From: Owenia fusiformis
Taxonomy: Eukaryota > Annelida > Polychaeta > Sabellida > Oweniidae
Direction of reading: 5' to 3'
Length of the DNA: 31,481 nt
Assembly: GCA_903813345.2 (NCBI GenBank)
Contig: CAIIXF020000009.1
Location: forward strand, 33,609,259-33,640,739
A program made the translations under genes and the position numbers. Every line of letters begins with the position of its first letter. The first letter of the stretch is position 1. Of the stretch, positions 20,948 through 29,344 are shown one piece after another. Under the pieces are notes generated by a model. That model was not told the origin of the DNA. It made no database searches and saw nothing but the letters and a program-made list of their open reading frames with translations.

Positions 20948-21189
20948 GCCGTCCAACTGTCCCGCAATTTGCATATTTGTCACGTATTTGCTGGAAAATC
21001 TGAAGTCACGCCAGTTTTTTTTGCGTAACAGAGTATGTCGCGCAAATAAGCATTTTACCTGAATATTGTCCAGCAAAAATATTGTTGTAGAAAAATTTTC
21101 AAAAATGATCGGCAAAACACCACAAAACCGAACAACGAAAAGGAACGTATTTCGTACCTACCTACCCCCCCTCGCCCCTGATAACAGTT

Positions 21190-21550
21190 CGTGAGCGCAA
21201 AACATTTGAGGTGTCCAAACTTTAATTATATGCAATAAAATTTAAACCAAGGTGTTCAAAATGTGGCCAAGGTGTTCAGATTTGGACCAGGGTGTCCAAA
21301 ATTTGAACAAAGGTGTTCAACATTTGCAGGTCACTCATGTTAGGTGTTCCCAAGTTGACAGGCCTGTGTATGGGGACGTGCCACTAAAGTGGGTCACTTT
21401 TTCACCGGAAAATCCCTAGATGTGGGTCCCATTTTGAAGAAAAAACACTAGATATGAGGCCCATTTTGATGAAAAATCCCTAGAACTGGGTCTACTCTTT
21501 GAAAAATCCTAAAACTGTATGGGTGCTGTTTTTGAAAAAATCACCAGAAG
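21190..21550. repeat. Degenerate short tandem repeats
   Basis: Two adjacent patches. Positions 21208-21350 carry about six copies of AAGGTGTTCAAAATTTG-like words spaced 20-35 bases apart. Positions 21385-21550 carry about five copies of a roughly 40-base unit built on GTGGGTCCCATTTTGA and AAAAATCCCTAGA. Both are strongly diverged. The short open frame nearby, from 21519, is repeat sequence. Confidence 0.65.
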
Positions 21551-21614
21551 TGGGTCTTGTTTTTTAAAAATTAATTGGGTAGGTATTTTGAGTCTCTCTG
21601 TAAAAAAATTTGAC

Positions 21615-21740
21615 CAGTACCCCCCCCCCCCCTGGCCAAGGGGGAGCTTTTTGACAGTGTTGGCTAAAAATCATTCCAATTTGCTCAAAATGGTGAAAAA
21701 CTGCATGTGTTTGAGAATTTCTGGCCATGGGGGGGGTAAT
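21615..21740. repeat. Diverged relative of the 9473-9666 element
   Basis: Shares CTCAAAATGGTGAAAAACTG and flanking words (TTGGCTAAAAAT, TTTCTGGCCA, GGGGGG tracts) with the interior of the element in POLD2 intron 3. It starts beside a C homopolymer (about 21619-21632). The terminal inverted repeats are not intact here. Confidence 0.65.
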
Positions 21741-22320
21741 TAGACTATCTTCTTGTTCACTAAGGTGTCGCTCCAGTGAAAAGAAAAAGTCTTCAAAAAA
21801 TCATAGAGCTAGAATCAAATTTAATTTACCGTCGTACTTAGTAATTGGTTAAACAGACAAATTTTAATAGATACAGATGGAATGCCTTCTCCTTGCAGCC
21901 GTAGAAATATTATATACATGATCGATCAACATTCCCGCATCGATTGGAGACTATAAGGATTATCATTCTCTTGTTTACTGTAGGGACACCACGACTTCCA
22001 GTGTATTTTCATGCAGGTAAGCTTTTACAAATTTACGAAGAAAACGTGTGATATATCCAATTCTTTATACTCATACTCTTCAACGGAGGAGGCCAAGAAA
22101 CGATCGATGGAAATCATTTGCTTGAATTCAAGAACTGTTTTCATTTTCACATCGTTTACTAACTGCATGCATAACTGAGTATAAAACGTCAATAAGTCAA
22201 AGGTGCAGGTCGAAGGGTTTTTATAACTTTCATTTTGGCCCGCTTTTTGGACACCCTGTAAGTCGAAGGTGAAGGTCGAAGGTGCAGGTCGAAGGGTTTT
22301 TATAACATTCCATAATAATA

Positions 22321-22797
22321 CTGTACTCCGGGTAATGTTCGCGTGCGATTTAATTTCGCTTTGTTCGCGAATGTAGTAAAATCGCGAACATTTATCGTCG
22401 CGAAATTTGTCTTAAATCCCTGGGCCTTTTGATATGTTTCGTTCGGTGTGAAACGTTTCTTCCAGTGTTGTTGGGCGAAGGCCTCAAAACATTTTGAATT
22501 GCCTTATTAGGCCAACAAAGGCAAGAACTGTTGACGACAATGATATCCTACAAATTGAAGTTAAAAAGCCATTCAAGAATATTCAAATAAATGCCCTAAA
22601 CGTGAGATATACAAACATTATTCGGATTCTGAACGGGCTAAAATAGCCCACATTGATTCACGGTAATAGGAAAAAAAATCAACTTGTACAATCTTCGAAA
22701 CGTCATCAACTCAAATCCGCGAAATTAAATAGCAGCGAAATTGAAATTTTGAAAAATCGCGAAATTTTATAGCGTCGAAATTTACCCGGAGTACAGT
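22321..22797. mobile_element. CpG-containing miniature element with TA-flanked ends, beside POLD2 exon 1
   Basis: The ends are CTGTACTCCGGGTAA and its near-exact reverse complement, each flanked by TA (AATA on the left, TATT on the right). Internal words such as TTCGCGA, TCGCGAA and CGCGAAATT recur in both orientations, making the element richer in CpG than its surroundings. It is 477 bases long and encodes nothing. It ends about 60 bases from the splice donor of POLD2 exon 1. Confidence 0.75.
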
Positions 22798-22855
22798 ATT
22801 ACATTCCAATTTCCAGTGGGTGATAATAGACAACAAAAACAAAACACGATCTTAC

Positions 22856-23099
22856 CCCATTTGTTTTTCGCTGATGCTATCAAGTGTGGACGCAGTTTCT
22901 CAAGCCTTTGTGAATATATATGTGCATACTGTCTTGTAAAATTCTTTTTCTTTAACATATAACGTGAAGAATGATCTTCAATCGTCGCTGATCCGCGAGA
23001 GAATGATGCATTTTCGCCATTTGGATCACTCAAAAGTTTTCCAACGTTTTTCACGTCGGGAGTTGATGAAAATTGCATTGCTGTATCTAGGACCTTCAT
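22856..23099 (-). CDS. POLD2: POLD2 exon 1: DNA polymerase delta subunit 2, N-terminus
   Basis: First coding exon of POLD2, the B subunit of DNA polymerase delta, a nuclear replicative polymerase that completes lagging strands and serves in repair. POLD2 bridges the catalytic subunit and the other accessory subunits. The start is the ATG at 23099-23097; the frame runs 244 bases to the donor TGGG|GTAAGA. Residues 1-50 are variable and Ser-rich, as in the family. The diagnostic stretch FTRQYAHIYSQRLEKLRPHL then matches human FSRQYAHIYATRLIQMRPFL. Five exons join without any phase conflict into 269 residues, against about 470 for the whole human protein. The C-terminal phosphoesterase-like half was not located. 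Upstream E2F- and ETS-like sites fit an S-phase gene. Confidence 0.96.
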
Positions 23100-23193
23100 C
23101 TGATAATAGGTCCAAGTGTTGATGTCTGGGATCCACTATGTATTCGTCAATGCACAGAAAACAGAATGAAAATAAAAAGTTGAAATTTTTTAG

Positions 23194-23216
23194 TTCCCGC
23201 CAATTTACCGGAAGTG
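23194..23216. promoter_or_regulatory. E2F-like and ETS-like sites upstream of POLD2
   Basis: TTCCCGCC at 23194-23201 matches the E2F core, and ACCGGAAGTG at 23207-23216 matches the ETS/GABP consensus. They lie 95-117 bases upstream of the POLD2 start codon, in a plausible core-promoter position. E2F control is well established for animal replication genes. The assignment here is by motif only; the sites could also act on the divergent DGKE gene about 0.9 kb away. Confidence 0.5.
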
Positions 23217-23229
23217 GAACTCTTCAATG

Positions 23230-24104
23230 TAGAGGGTAGAAAATATAGGATGAAAACTTATTGTCAAAATATTTTGTTTTTTTAATGATATGGCACCCAA
23301 TAATGGATTTACCAAAGTAAAAACACACGGAAGAGATAGAATAAATCACGATATACATACTGGAGCTTAAATGGTTTCATAGATTTTAGCTAAATTCCTA
23401 GCAATGGCTAATGATAATGAGGTACATGTAAAGATTTCTAGCCTAATTTTTTAAACTAATCCCGGGAAACTAATGCAAGTTATATTTTAGACTTAGACTA
23501 GAGTGCATACATTATTTTGAAATGAATCTGATAATGGAAAACCCATGGGGCTGTCATCAGAAATCTCCAACTTCAGGTATCCATTATCTCAGTTAACAAT
23601 CATCATTTTGATGTGTGCAGTGTACTACCCATTTACGCCATTATCTCAGTTTTATAGTTATCGTGCAAATCCAATTATATCTGATTAAAATTTATGATCT
23701 CAACTTTGTGGTATGCATCATTCCTGTCTTGCTTTTAGTACCTGTATTGTAAACTATTCAATCAGATGTCAAGATCTGTCCCCTGGTCTATCACTTCATT
23801 GACCAATCAAATCATTAAAATTGTAATTTACCTGAATCACAAACATTGGTAGCTTCTGCCAGCCCTGAATTCAAATGACGGTCCATAGTGCTTTCCATTA
23901 AATCATTTGATCTTGTCTAAAATTCAGTAAATGATATCAGTCTAATAGTGAATTTTAAGTTGTTTAATCATTGTCCCAATTCTACTAATAATACTATATA
24001 ATTATTCATATTAAATCATGATTCTACTGATCAGCAGTTGTCAACAGTCATTGATTGTAAAATAGTACCATGCTTGTTCATTATAATATGTCTGCTATTT
24101 CAGG
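23230..24104. other. POLD2-DGKE divergent intergenic region
   Basis: About 0.9 kb of AT-rich sequence between the two head-to-head genes. A good acceptor (CTGCTATTTCAG) ends at 24104, so part of this stretch is probably a DGKE 5' intron following an untranslated exon that I cannot place. No protein-coding exon is seen. Confidence 0.5.
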
Positions 24105-24118
24105 ATTCAGGGCCAACC

Positions 24119-24793
24119 ATGTGGTTTATATCAGCATGCGTGGCAGGTATTATTGCAGTAACTGTTATCATCAACAAAATCTGCCAAAAATGTCGACGGA
24201 GATACACTCATTATGATGTCCCAGCCCGAGACATAAGTAAAGGCCATAGATGGTGTAAAACAGAAATGTTTACTCAGCCAACATATTGCTCTGTTAGCAA
24301 GGAGCATATTATCCAAGGAGCGTATTGCGACTCCTGTGGCATCTGTGTAGACGATGGAGCAGTCAGGGTAGCTAATAGGCATATACCATGTAAAGTTCTA
24401 TCTAACAAATCAGATATTTTAAAACATCATTGGGTGAAAGGGAATCTTCCGTTATGCAGCACATGCACTGTGTGTCAAGAAGAATGTGGACACCAGGCTG
24501 AGTTATGCGACATGCGCTGTTGTTGGTGTCAACGTACAGTTCATGACCAGTGCCTTTCCAAATTTACTGAAATTTGTGATCTTGGACACTTTCGTGATTT
24601 TATTGTCCCACCGAATTGTATTCAGTTGAAAAAGGTGGGCATTAAAGGAAGACGTCATCTTATTGTATCAACAGTGACAGCGCCAATCATTCCAAAATGG
24701 CAGCCATTAATTGTAATAGCCAATAGGAAGAGTGGTAACAATGATGGAGAACATATACTACGATCATTCAGAGCCATACTAAATCCTGCACAG
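24119..24793 (+). CDS. DGKE: Diacylglycerol kinase epsilon, first coding exon
   Basis: Encodes 225 residues of a DGK that phosphorylates diacylglycerol to phosphatidic acid at membranes; epsilon-type enzymes feed the phosphatidylinositol cycle. The start is the ATG at 24119, about 15 bases after the acceptor TTTCAG. An in-frame ATG at 24038 lies upstream of that acceptor and is considered intronic. Residues 2-20 form an N-terminal membrane segment followed by KCRRR, as in the epsilon class. Residues 43-91 and 103-153 are the two C1 domains (FTQPTYC, IIQGAYCDSC; HHWVKGN, PLCSTCTVC, RCCWCQRTVHDQC). Residues 195 onward open the kinase domain (PLIVIANRKSGNNDGE). C1a carries Ser60 and Ala81 where the human protein has Cys. 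The donor is GCACAG|GTTAGT, phase 0. Confidence 0.95.
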
Positions 24794-25018
24794 GTTAGTA
24801 GTATGCATTTTCTGTATTTCATGTGTTTGTTTAATGTGCTTGTGCTTTGAAATGTAATATTGAGCAAATGCATAATCACCTAAACTTTTTATATTGTACA
24901 ATTAAATCTTTTGTGATCTTGACCAAGTATCAATGACGCTAATATCAACACTTATTCTTTTTGAATTTTGTACTAAATACACAGATTATCGAATGAATGA
25001 TTTTTTTAATGTGAATAG
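24794..25018 (+). other. DGKE: DGKE intron between the two coding exons
   Basis: A 225-base GT-AG intron in phase 0, AT-rich, with nothing else seen in it. Confidence 0.9.
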
Positions 25019-25162
25019 GTGATTGATCTCCATGAAATATCTCCACAACATGGACTTGAGTGGTGCCATCTTTTGCCAGAAGTGACTTGTCGGGTACTGG
25101 TTGCTGGTGGAGACGGGACTGTTGGCTGGGTACTTGATACTATAGACAACTTAAAATTAAAG
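25019..25162 (+). CDS. DGKE: Diacylglycerol kinase epsilon, second coding exon (GGDGT motif)
   Basis: Encodes residues 226-273, 144 bases, phase 0 at both ends. The acceptor is GTGAATAG before 25019 and the donor is TTAAAG|GTACCG after 25162. VLVAGGDGTVGWVLDTIDNL contains the ATP-binding GGDGT signature of the DGK catalytic domain (residues 255-259). The next expected segment (LPLGTGNDLSNTLGWG-type) and the accessory domain are not found in the remaining 6.3 kb, where the opposite strand carries the 3' half of an SLCO gene. The rest of DGKE must lie beyond the window, with the SLCO 3' exons inside one of its introns, or the gene is broken or the assembly misjoined here. Confidence 0.94.
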
Positions 25163-25841
25163 GTACCGTCTGTTTGTATTCACATTTTATTTTGACCTAT
25201 TCTAATAAATTCATTTTAAGTGATAATATCAGATGTGTACCAGATGTGTTTAAATTGAAGAACATATAAAATGGAAATGAAGAGTTCCTTTACCATATAA
25301 TTTACAGTTTTGAATATGATAAGTGTGCATGTACATCTACCCTCCTGGTAAGTATATGAAATGAAAAACATCTGCAGGGTTCTCACCAAGAAATTTTTAG
25401 ACCCCAAATTTTTCGCTGTATCGCGACTACTCCTCCCCCATGTGATATCAAAGATATCCTATTAGTGTACTTTTCAGAATACTTCTTAAGATTATCATCC
25501 TATTTTAATCACAATATACGTTTCTAAAAGGTTTCTGACTTCCTATTCCTTGTTTTTATCCAGTTTTATGTATTTTCTTTAAGAGTTTTACCACAAATAA
25601 TGTGACAAAAATGTAAAATTAGACTCCGGAAAAAAAAACCTTTAGACTCTGGAAAAGCTATAAGACTCTGGAGCCTAAAAAATTAGACTCCAGAAAAAAC
25701 ACTTTAGACTCTGGAAAAGTTATTAGACTCTGGAGCCAGGGGGTTAGATTAGAGAATCTACGAAGTCTAAAAGCCCAGTGAGAACCCTGTATCTGAGTAC
25801 AAATGTAAAAACATATCAATTATGTTTGTAGGTGGTGCATT
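25163..25841. other. Region between DGKE exon 2 and the SLCO stop codon
   Basis: Contains the start of the next DGKE intron and the SLCO 3' untranslated region on the other strand. A 415-bp miniature element (25375-25789) takes up most of it. No further DGKE exon fits: the one acceptor/donor pair near 25309-25350 gives an immediate stop in the required phase. Confidence 0.6.
25375..25789. mobile_element. 415-bp miniature element with CAGGGTTCTCAC ends
   Basis: The left end is CAGGGTTCTCACCAAGAAAT followed by TTTTAGAC. The right end in reverse complement is CAGGGTTCTCACTGGGC followed by TTTTAGAC. The interior holds about six copies of TTAGACTC(C/T)GGA(A/G)AAA-like words at 25620-25740. CAGGG termini suggest a hAT-type element, but the flanks (AACATCTG and TATCTGAG) do not give a clean 8-bp duplication. 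Confidence 0.75.
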
Positions 25842-26083
25842 TCAAGCATTTGTTTCATTGATTTTATCATTAGAGTCTCTGGCTCCTTTCTGCCACTTGT
25901 AATAAGCAAAGCTGTTAGCTGCTATCGCAGTTAACTGGAGTAGAGCCGTCAGGATGTTGTAACGATAGTTGTATTGTGTTACATCATACACCAAACAGTT
26001 CCCCCTCTGGCCACATTTAACATCCCATAGCAAACATGTTGAGTCAATCACACTGCCGTACACTACAGGCCCAGGAAACCAGC
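25842..26083 (-). CDS. SLCO/OATP transporter, last exon
   Basis: Final exon of an organic anion transporter gene, read leftwards from the acceptor (TATTAAG before 26083) to the stop TGA at 25844-25842. It gives 79 residues: WFPGPVVYGSVIDSTCLLW, then KCGQRGNCLVYD, then a last membrane helix (ILTALLQLTAIAANSFAYY) and a short charged C-terminus. The P-G-P-x-x-x-G-x-x-I-D-x-x-C-x-x-W block and the following CG..GNC..Y pattern are characteristic of the OATP family, whose members move large organic anions across the plasma membrane. The subfamily cannot be settled from this half. The C-terminal tail is short. Confidence 0.92.
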
Positions 26084-26224
26084 CTTAATATAAAAGTGTC
26101 ATATGGTCAGTGCTTTAGACACATTTTTGATGAATTTTGGTCATTTGATTGTTTACTTTTGATTAATCATTTTAAAGAAATATAATATTTCCACAATAAA
26201 TTTATTTCGTATTTATTTTCTTAC

Positions 26225-26289
26225 CAAGCATACATGTGAAAACCATTAAAATTCCAAGAGCTAAATTGCTTTGTTTTGAGTCCACCAAT
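26225..26289 (-). CDS. SLCO/OATP transporter, penultimate exon
   Basis: A 65-base exon too short to stand out as an open frame. The acceptor is TTTTTTATAG before 26289 and the donor is GCTTG|GTAAGA, ending at 26225. It completes a codon begun upstream (TT|A) and ends with the first base of the next. It reads LVDSKQSNLALGILMVFTCML and joins the last exon as ...CMLG/WFPGP. The xxQRSxALGxQ-like segment before a membrane helix is a known OATP feature (here KQSNLALGI). Confidence 0.9.
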
Positions 26290-27775
26290 CTATAAAAAAT
26301 ATAATATTGAAGTCAATTATGACTGAAGGGAGTAGTACTAGTTGATTACTCTCTTGAGCAAATAGGTTTGTGTATTGAAATGGCATAAAATTATATTTGT
26401 GGTATTTTGACTACATTGACCCTTAACTGTGCATGCTGCTGATTTGAATTATCTTGTTTCCTACTTGCATAATACAATTGAACTTATCTTTTATTGCATT
26501 TATTGTATTACAACTCATGCTCATAGAATATATTACAAACAAGCAGACGCATCATTTACATAATTATCCCATCGAACGAAGTTCGGAGGGATATAGGGAA
26601 CGCCTCCGTCCGTCCGTCCATCCGTCCATCCGTACGTACGTACATCCGTCCGTCCGTCCGGGCAATAACTCAAATACCGTTGGCACGATTTTGCTCATAT
26701 TTTGTACACATATACCCTATGGAAATAGAAGTTCTGCTCGAAAGCCGATTTTCAAAATGGCCGCTCATTTCGAAATGGCGGCCATTTTAGTGCTGAATTT
26801 ACAGTAATTTAGGTGCAATATGTAAAACTGTAATAGCAATATGTTTTAGATGTAAAAAAATTATATAGGACATTAATAAAGCTAGAAATGTAGATATTAA
26901 AGAAGCACTTGGCAGCCATCTTGAAAAATGGGGGCCTTTACTCGTTATTTTACGATTTTTGCTGTAACTCGAAAAGTAGTGGAGCGATTTTGTTCATATT
27001 TGGTATGTGAATACTATAAACATTGCACACTGTCTAAAGACACTTTTGGTAGAAGGTGGCCATTTTATAAAATGGCCGCCATTTTGAAAAATGGCCGCCA
27101 TTTTAACCTATTTTACTATAACTCGAAAAGTAGTGAAGCGATTTTTTCATATTTGGTATGTGAATACTATAAGGATGGCACACTGTCTAATGACACTTTT
27201 GGTAGAAGGCGGCCATTTTTCAAAATGGCCGCCATTTTAACGTATTTTACTATAACTCGAAAAGTAGTGGAGCGATTTTGTTCATATTTGGTATGTGAAT
27301 ACTAAAAGCATGACACACTATCCTATGACACTTTTAGTAGAAGGTGGCCAATTTGAATTTTTTTTTTGAAAAATGGCCGCCATTTTAATGTATTTTACAA
27401 TAATTCGAAAAGTAGTGAAGCGATTTTGTTCATATTTGGTATGTGAATACTGTAAGCATGGCACACTGTCTAATGACACTTTTGGTAGAAGGCGGCCATT
27501 TTTGCTATATACTTTGTTTGTAAAAATGCCATCCAAGGCTGTTCGATGGGATTCGCTACGCTTTGGCGTTGCCGTTGTTCTGGTTATACTTTGTTCAAAT
27601 CAGTGAAAACTTGGCATATCTAAAAATTATCAAATCTTATTTTGTCTTTTGGTTTACTTAGTGAGTAATCTGGGTGAACGAGAGATTGGCTGAATGAATG
27701 TTAAATATGAGATTTACAATTCTTTCTAACTCAAGTTACCTTACATATAATAGTTATTGAATTTATGGCACTTAC
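26290..27775 (-). other. SLCO intron carrying tandem-core element copy 2
   Basis: Intron of about 1.5 kb with GT-AG ends on the minus strand, phase 2. Two-thirds of it is the inverted copy of the tandem-core element (26563-27587). The plus-strand open frames across it are repeat sequence. Confidence 0.8.
26563..27587 (-). mobile_element. Tandem-core repeat element with CCGT tract, copy 2 (inverted)
   Basis: The reverse complement of this stretch begins ATAACCAGAACAACGGCAAC and ends GATGGGATAAT, like copy 1 at 18637-19798. The CCGT/CGTA tetranucleotide tract is at about 26607-26660. The core holds about four units with AAAATGGCCGCCATTTT, CTAATGACACTTTTGGTAG and CATATTTGGTATGTGAATAC. Near both ends is an ATCCCATCGAAC-type word in opposite orientations. 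Confidence 0.85.
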
Positions 27776-27939
27776 AAGAGCACACATGTAGTTGGGAACA
27801 CCACATTGGTACCACATACTGTCATCAATAGGATAAAACATAAAACAATATATGTTGCAACCATGGGAACACAGTCACTCTTGCACCATCCATCAACAAC
27901 TGTGCTGTTGTTAGGGAGACAACTGCAGTTGTTGTACAT
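27776..27939 (-). CDS. SLCO/OATP transporter exon, end of the extracellular loop and a membrane helix
   Basis: A 164-base exon encoding 54 residues plus two bases. The acceptor is ATGTTCCAG before 27939 and the donor is GCTCTT|GTAAGT, ending at 27776. It reads MYNNCSCLPNNSTVVDGWCK, then SDCVPMVATYIVLCFILLMT and VCGTNVVFPTTCVL. The YNNCSC and C-x3-C pattern after the Kazal-like module is typical of OATP extracellular loop 5, and the following hydrophobic run is a membrane helix. It joins in phase 0 upstream and in phase 2 downstream. Confidence 0.92.
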
Positions 27940-28464
27940 CTGGAACATTGCATTATAAAGAAGTCATTTTGGAAATCGCTATATAGCATCATACAGAGTG
28001 GTGGCAGGATGTGGAAGATTAGGGGAAGTTATGAATTTAGGATGAAATATTAAAAAAGGAGAAAGTTGAAAGATGAATAGGGGGATGCAGGGAATGAGTA
28101 GGATGGGATGGGGTGGAAAATAAGAAGGAAAAAGATGTCTGGTTCTTGGGTAGTGATGGGGTAGACCAGGTAAATTCGTTGGGTTGTCATGATTATCTCC
28201 ACTGACTTCTGGCTGTTCAATATTGTGCATAACATCTACATTTAAATTGAGATTTATAAGTTAACTCATGATTATATCAACTTGTGTAAACCATAGCCAC
28301 TCAGTGACTACTTTATTATGATATCGACCAGCATGCTAACAAACAAAAGTCTCCCTTTTCTAAATTATAGGGGAGCTTTGGAGTTAGACACTGTTCCATT
28401 GGATCTTAGATCATTGTTAAGAACAAACTACCTCTTTGCCATTTGTCTCCACAGAGGGACTCAC
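27940..28464 (-). other. SLCO intron
   Basis: GT-AG intron of 525 bases in phase 0 on the minus strand. The part at about 28000-28150 is purine-rich on the plus strand (GGATG, GAAGG words). Open minus-strand frames there are low-complexity and were not accepted as genes. Confidence 0.75.
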
Positions 28465-28603
28465 CTGAACTCCATCAACTAGATTAGTATCCATGCAGCC
28501 AGCATGGCAAGCACTCGCATAATTAGTATGGCCATCAACACATATTGGGAGAAGATTCAACTCACAGGAACAGTGGGACATACACTCCATGTTAACATCT
28601 AGG
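28465..28603 (-). CDS. SLCO/OATP transporter exon, Kazal-like extracellular loop
   Basis: A 139-base exon, one base completing a codon and then 46 codons. The acceptor is ATAATTTAG before 28603; a second AG five bases further in gives an immediate stop, which decides the border. The donor is GTTCAG|GTGAGT, ending at 28465. MECMSHCSCELNLLPICVDG and HTNYASACHAGC match the Kazal-like C-x3-C-x-C...P(V/I)C..DG..Y.S.CHAGC pattern in the large fifth extracellular loop of OATPs. Confidence 0.93.
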
Positions 28604-28839
28604 CTAAATTATTAAAAATTGAAAGCTTAATCTTTATTTAAGAGACTTACCACTTATAAAAATCAAATAATCTAATGTTTATCGTTGCTTATTTTTAATG
28701 TTTAAATTATGCTCAAGTATTATATAATGGAAATGAAGTAATAGAGTAACATGAAGTGATCAGTTTAACACTTGACTAATCTGCCATGGTTAACTGTCAT
28801 ACGCTTGTTTTGGTGATCTTCCAACATTGATGTTCATAC

Positions 28840-29061
28840 CTTCCATCAACAACAGTCCCAGCCAATGGCTTTAGATCGCATGAGAGTGCAATAACCAATA
28901 AGACTATAATGAGACTAGTTAGAGCGCCACCTATGGTCAACAGTATCATCTGCCTCATTGTTAACTTGAACTTCAACTGTATGACACCACTCAGAATCAT
29001 CCCTGTTGTACAACCTGCTCCAGCCATAATAGCTGGAATGTCAGGTGAATTTAAACCAATG
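28840..29061 (-). CDS. SLCO/OATP transporter exon, membrane helices before the Kazal loop
   Basis: A 222-base exon encoding 73 residues between split codons. The acceptor is proposed as AAAGTCAG before 29061; ACATTCCAG a little further in is an alternative. The donor is GGAAG|GTATGA, ending at 28840. It reads IGLNSPDIPAIMAGAGCTTG, MILSGVIQLKFKLTMRQ, then a hydrophobic helix and CDLKPLAGT. This corresponds to the OATP region with the glycine-rich helix, the KRFKL-type cytosolic turn and the C..xxxAGV element entering loop 5. Upstream exons encoding the N-terminal half lie beyond the right edge or were not recognised. Confidence 0.88.
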
Positions 29062-29340
29062 CTGACTTTGGTGTTACATGTATTCATCACATAACAAGAC
29101 CTGCTATGGGATCATTTTATCATAAGTAATTGAAGTTATGTATAAAAATCAGAGATCATGGTGACAGGTCATCTCAATTCAAACTCGCTAAAAATCACAT
29201 TGTAAATTGAGTCAAATAGTATAGTTTCTATATTCTACAAAGTAGTACTTGAAATATTTATAACATATTTATTCCAATTTACGCAAAATTGAAATGTATT
29301 TTAAATTTAAATGTACTCATTGATCACAAAAAAGTTTATA
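29062..29340. other. No exon recognised
   Basis: AT-rich stretch upstream (in gene orientation) of the leftmost-starting SLCO exon found. It should be SLCO intron. Confidence 0.5.
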
Positions 29341-29344
29341 ATAC

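Larger units (their letters stand above)
19805..22311. mobile_element. 2.5-kb inverted-repeat element holding other insertions
   Basis: The left end reads GGAATGTTATAAAAACCCTTC followed by repeats of CTTCGACCTGCA/CTACAC words. The right end is its reverse complement, and similarity continues about 80 bases inward to GGTGTCCAAAAAG. ATAATAATA abuts both ends, though this is simple sequence and may not be a true target duplication. Inside lie the element at 20138-20947, fragments related to the 9473-9666 family, and degenerate short repeats (21190-21550). A partial extra copy of the right end occurs at about 22200-22260. No transposase frame was found. Confidence 0.7.
18128..22855 (-). other. 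POLD2: POLD2 intron 1, largely repeats
   Basis: About 4.7 kb between POLD2 exons 1 and 2, with GT-AG ends on the minus strand. Most of it is covered by the tandem-core element (18637-19798), the 2.5-kb inverted-repeat element (19805-22311) with its nested 810-bp element, and a CpG-containing miniature element (22321-22797). The rest (18128-18636) is AT-rich without an exon. Confidence 0.85.

Noticed and set aside
24038-24118. Upstream in-frame ATG extending DGKE by 27 residues
   Set aside because: The extension crosses a strong acceptor (CTGCTATTTCAG), and the ATG at 24119 gives the short leader plus membrane helix expected of epsilon-type DGKs. The extension is more likely intron.
25309-25351. 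Possible small DGKE exon between TTTACAG and CTCCTG|GTAAGT
   Set aside because: Reading on from the phase-0 donor at 25162 gives TTT TGA, an immediate stop, and the other frames do not match DGK sequence.
26454-27606. Several plus- and minus-strand open frames of 70-125 codons
   Set aside because: They lie in the tandem-core element, and their translations repeat the same peptide (for example KVVERFCSYLVCEY) because the DNA repeats. No splice context or similarity to proteins.
27979-28235. Pro- and Phe-rich minus-strand open frames in an SLCO intron
   Set aside because: They arise from a purine-rich low-complexity stretch on the plus strand and have no start, splice or similarity support.
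28593-28603. Alternative acceptor CCTAG for the SLCO Kazal exon
   Set aside because: Using it gives A TGT TAA, a stop directly after the junction. The upstream TTTAG border keeps the frame.
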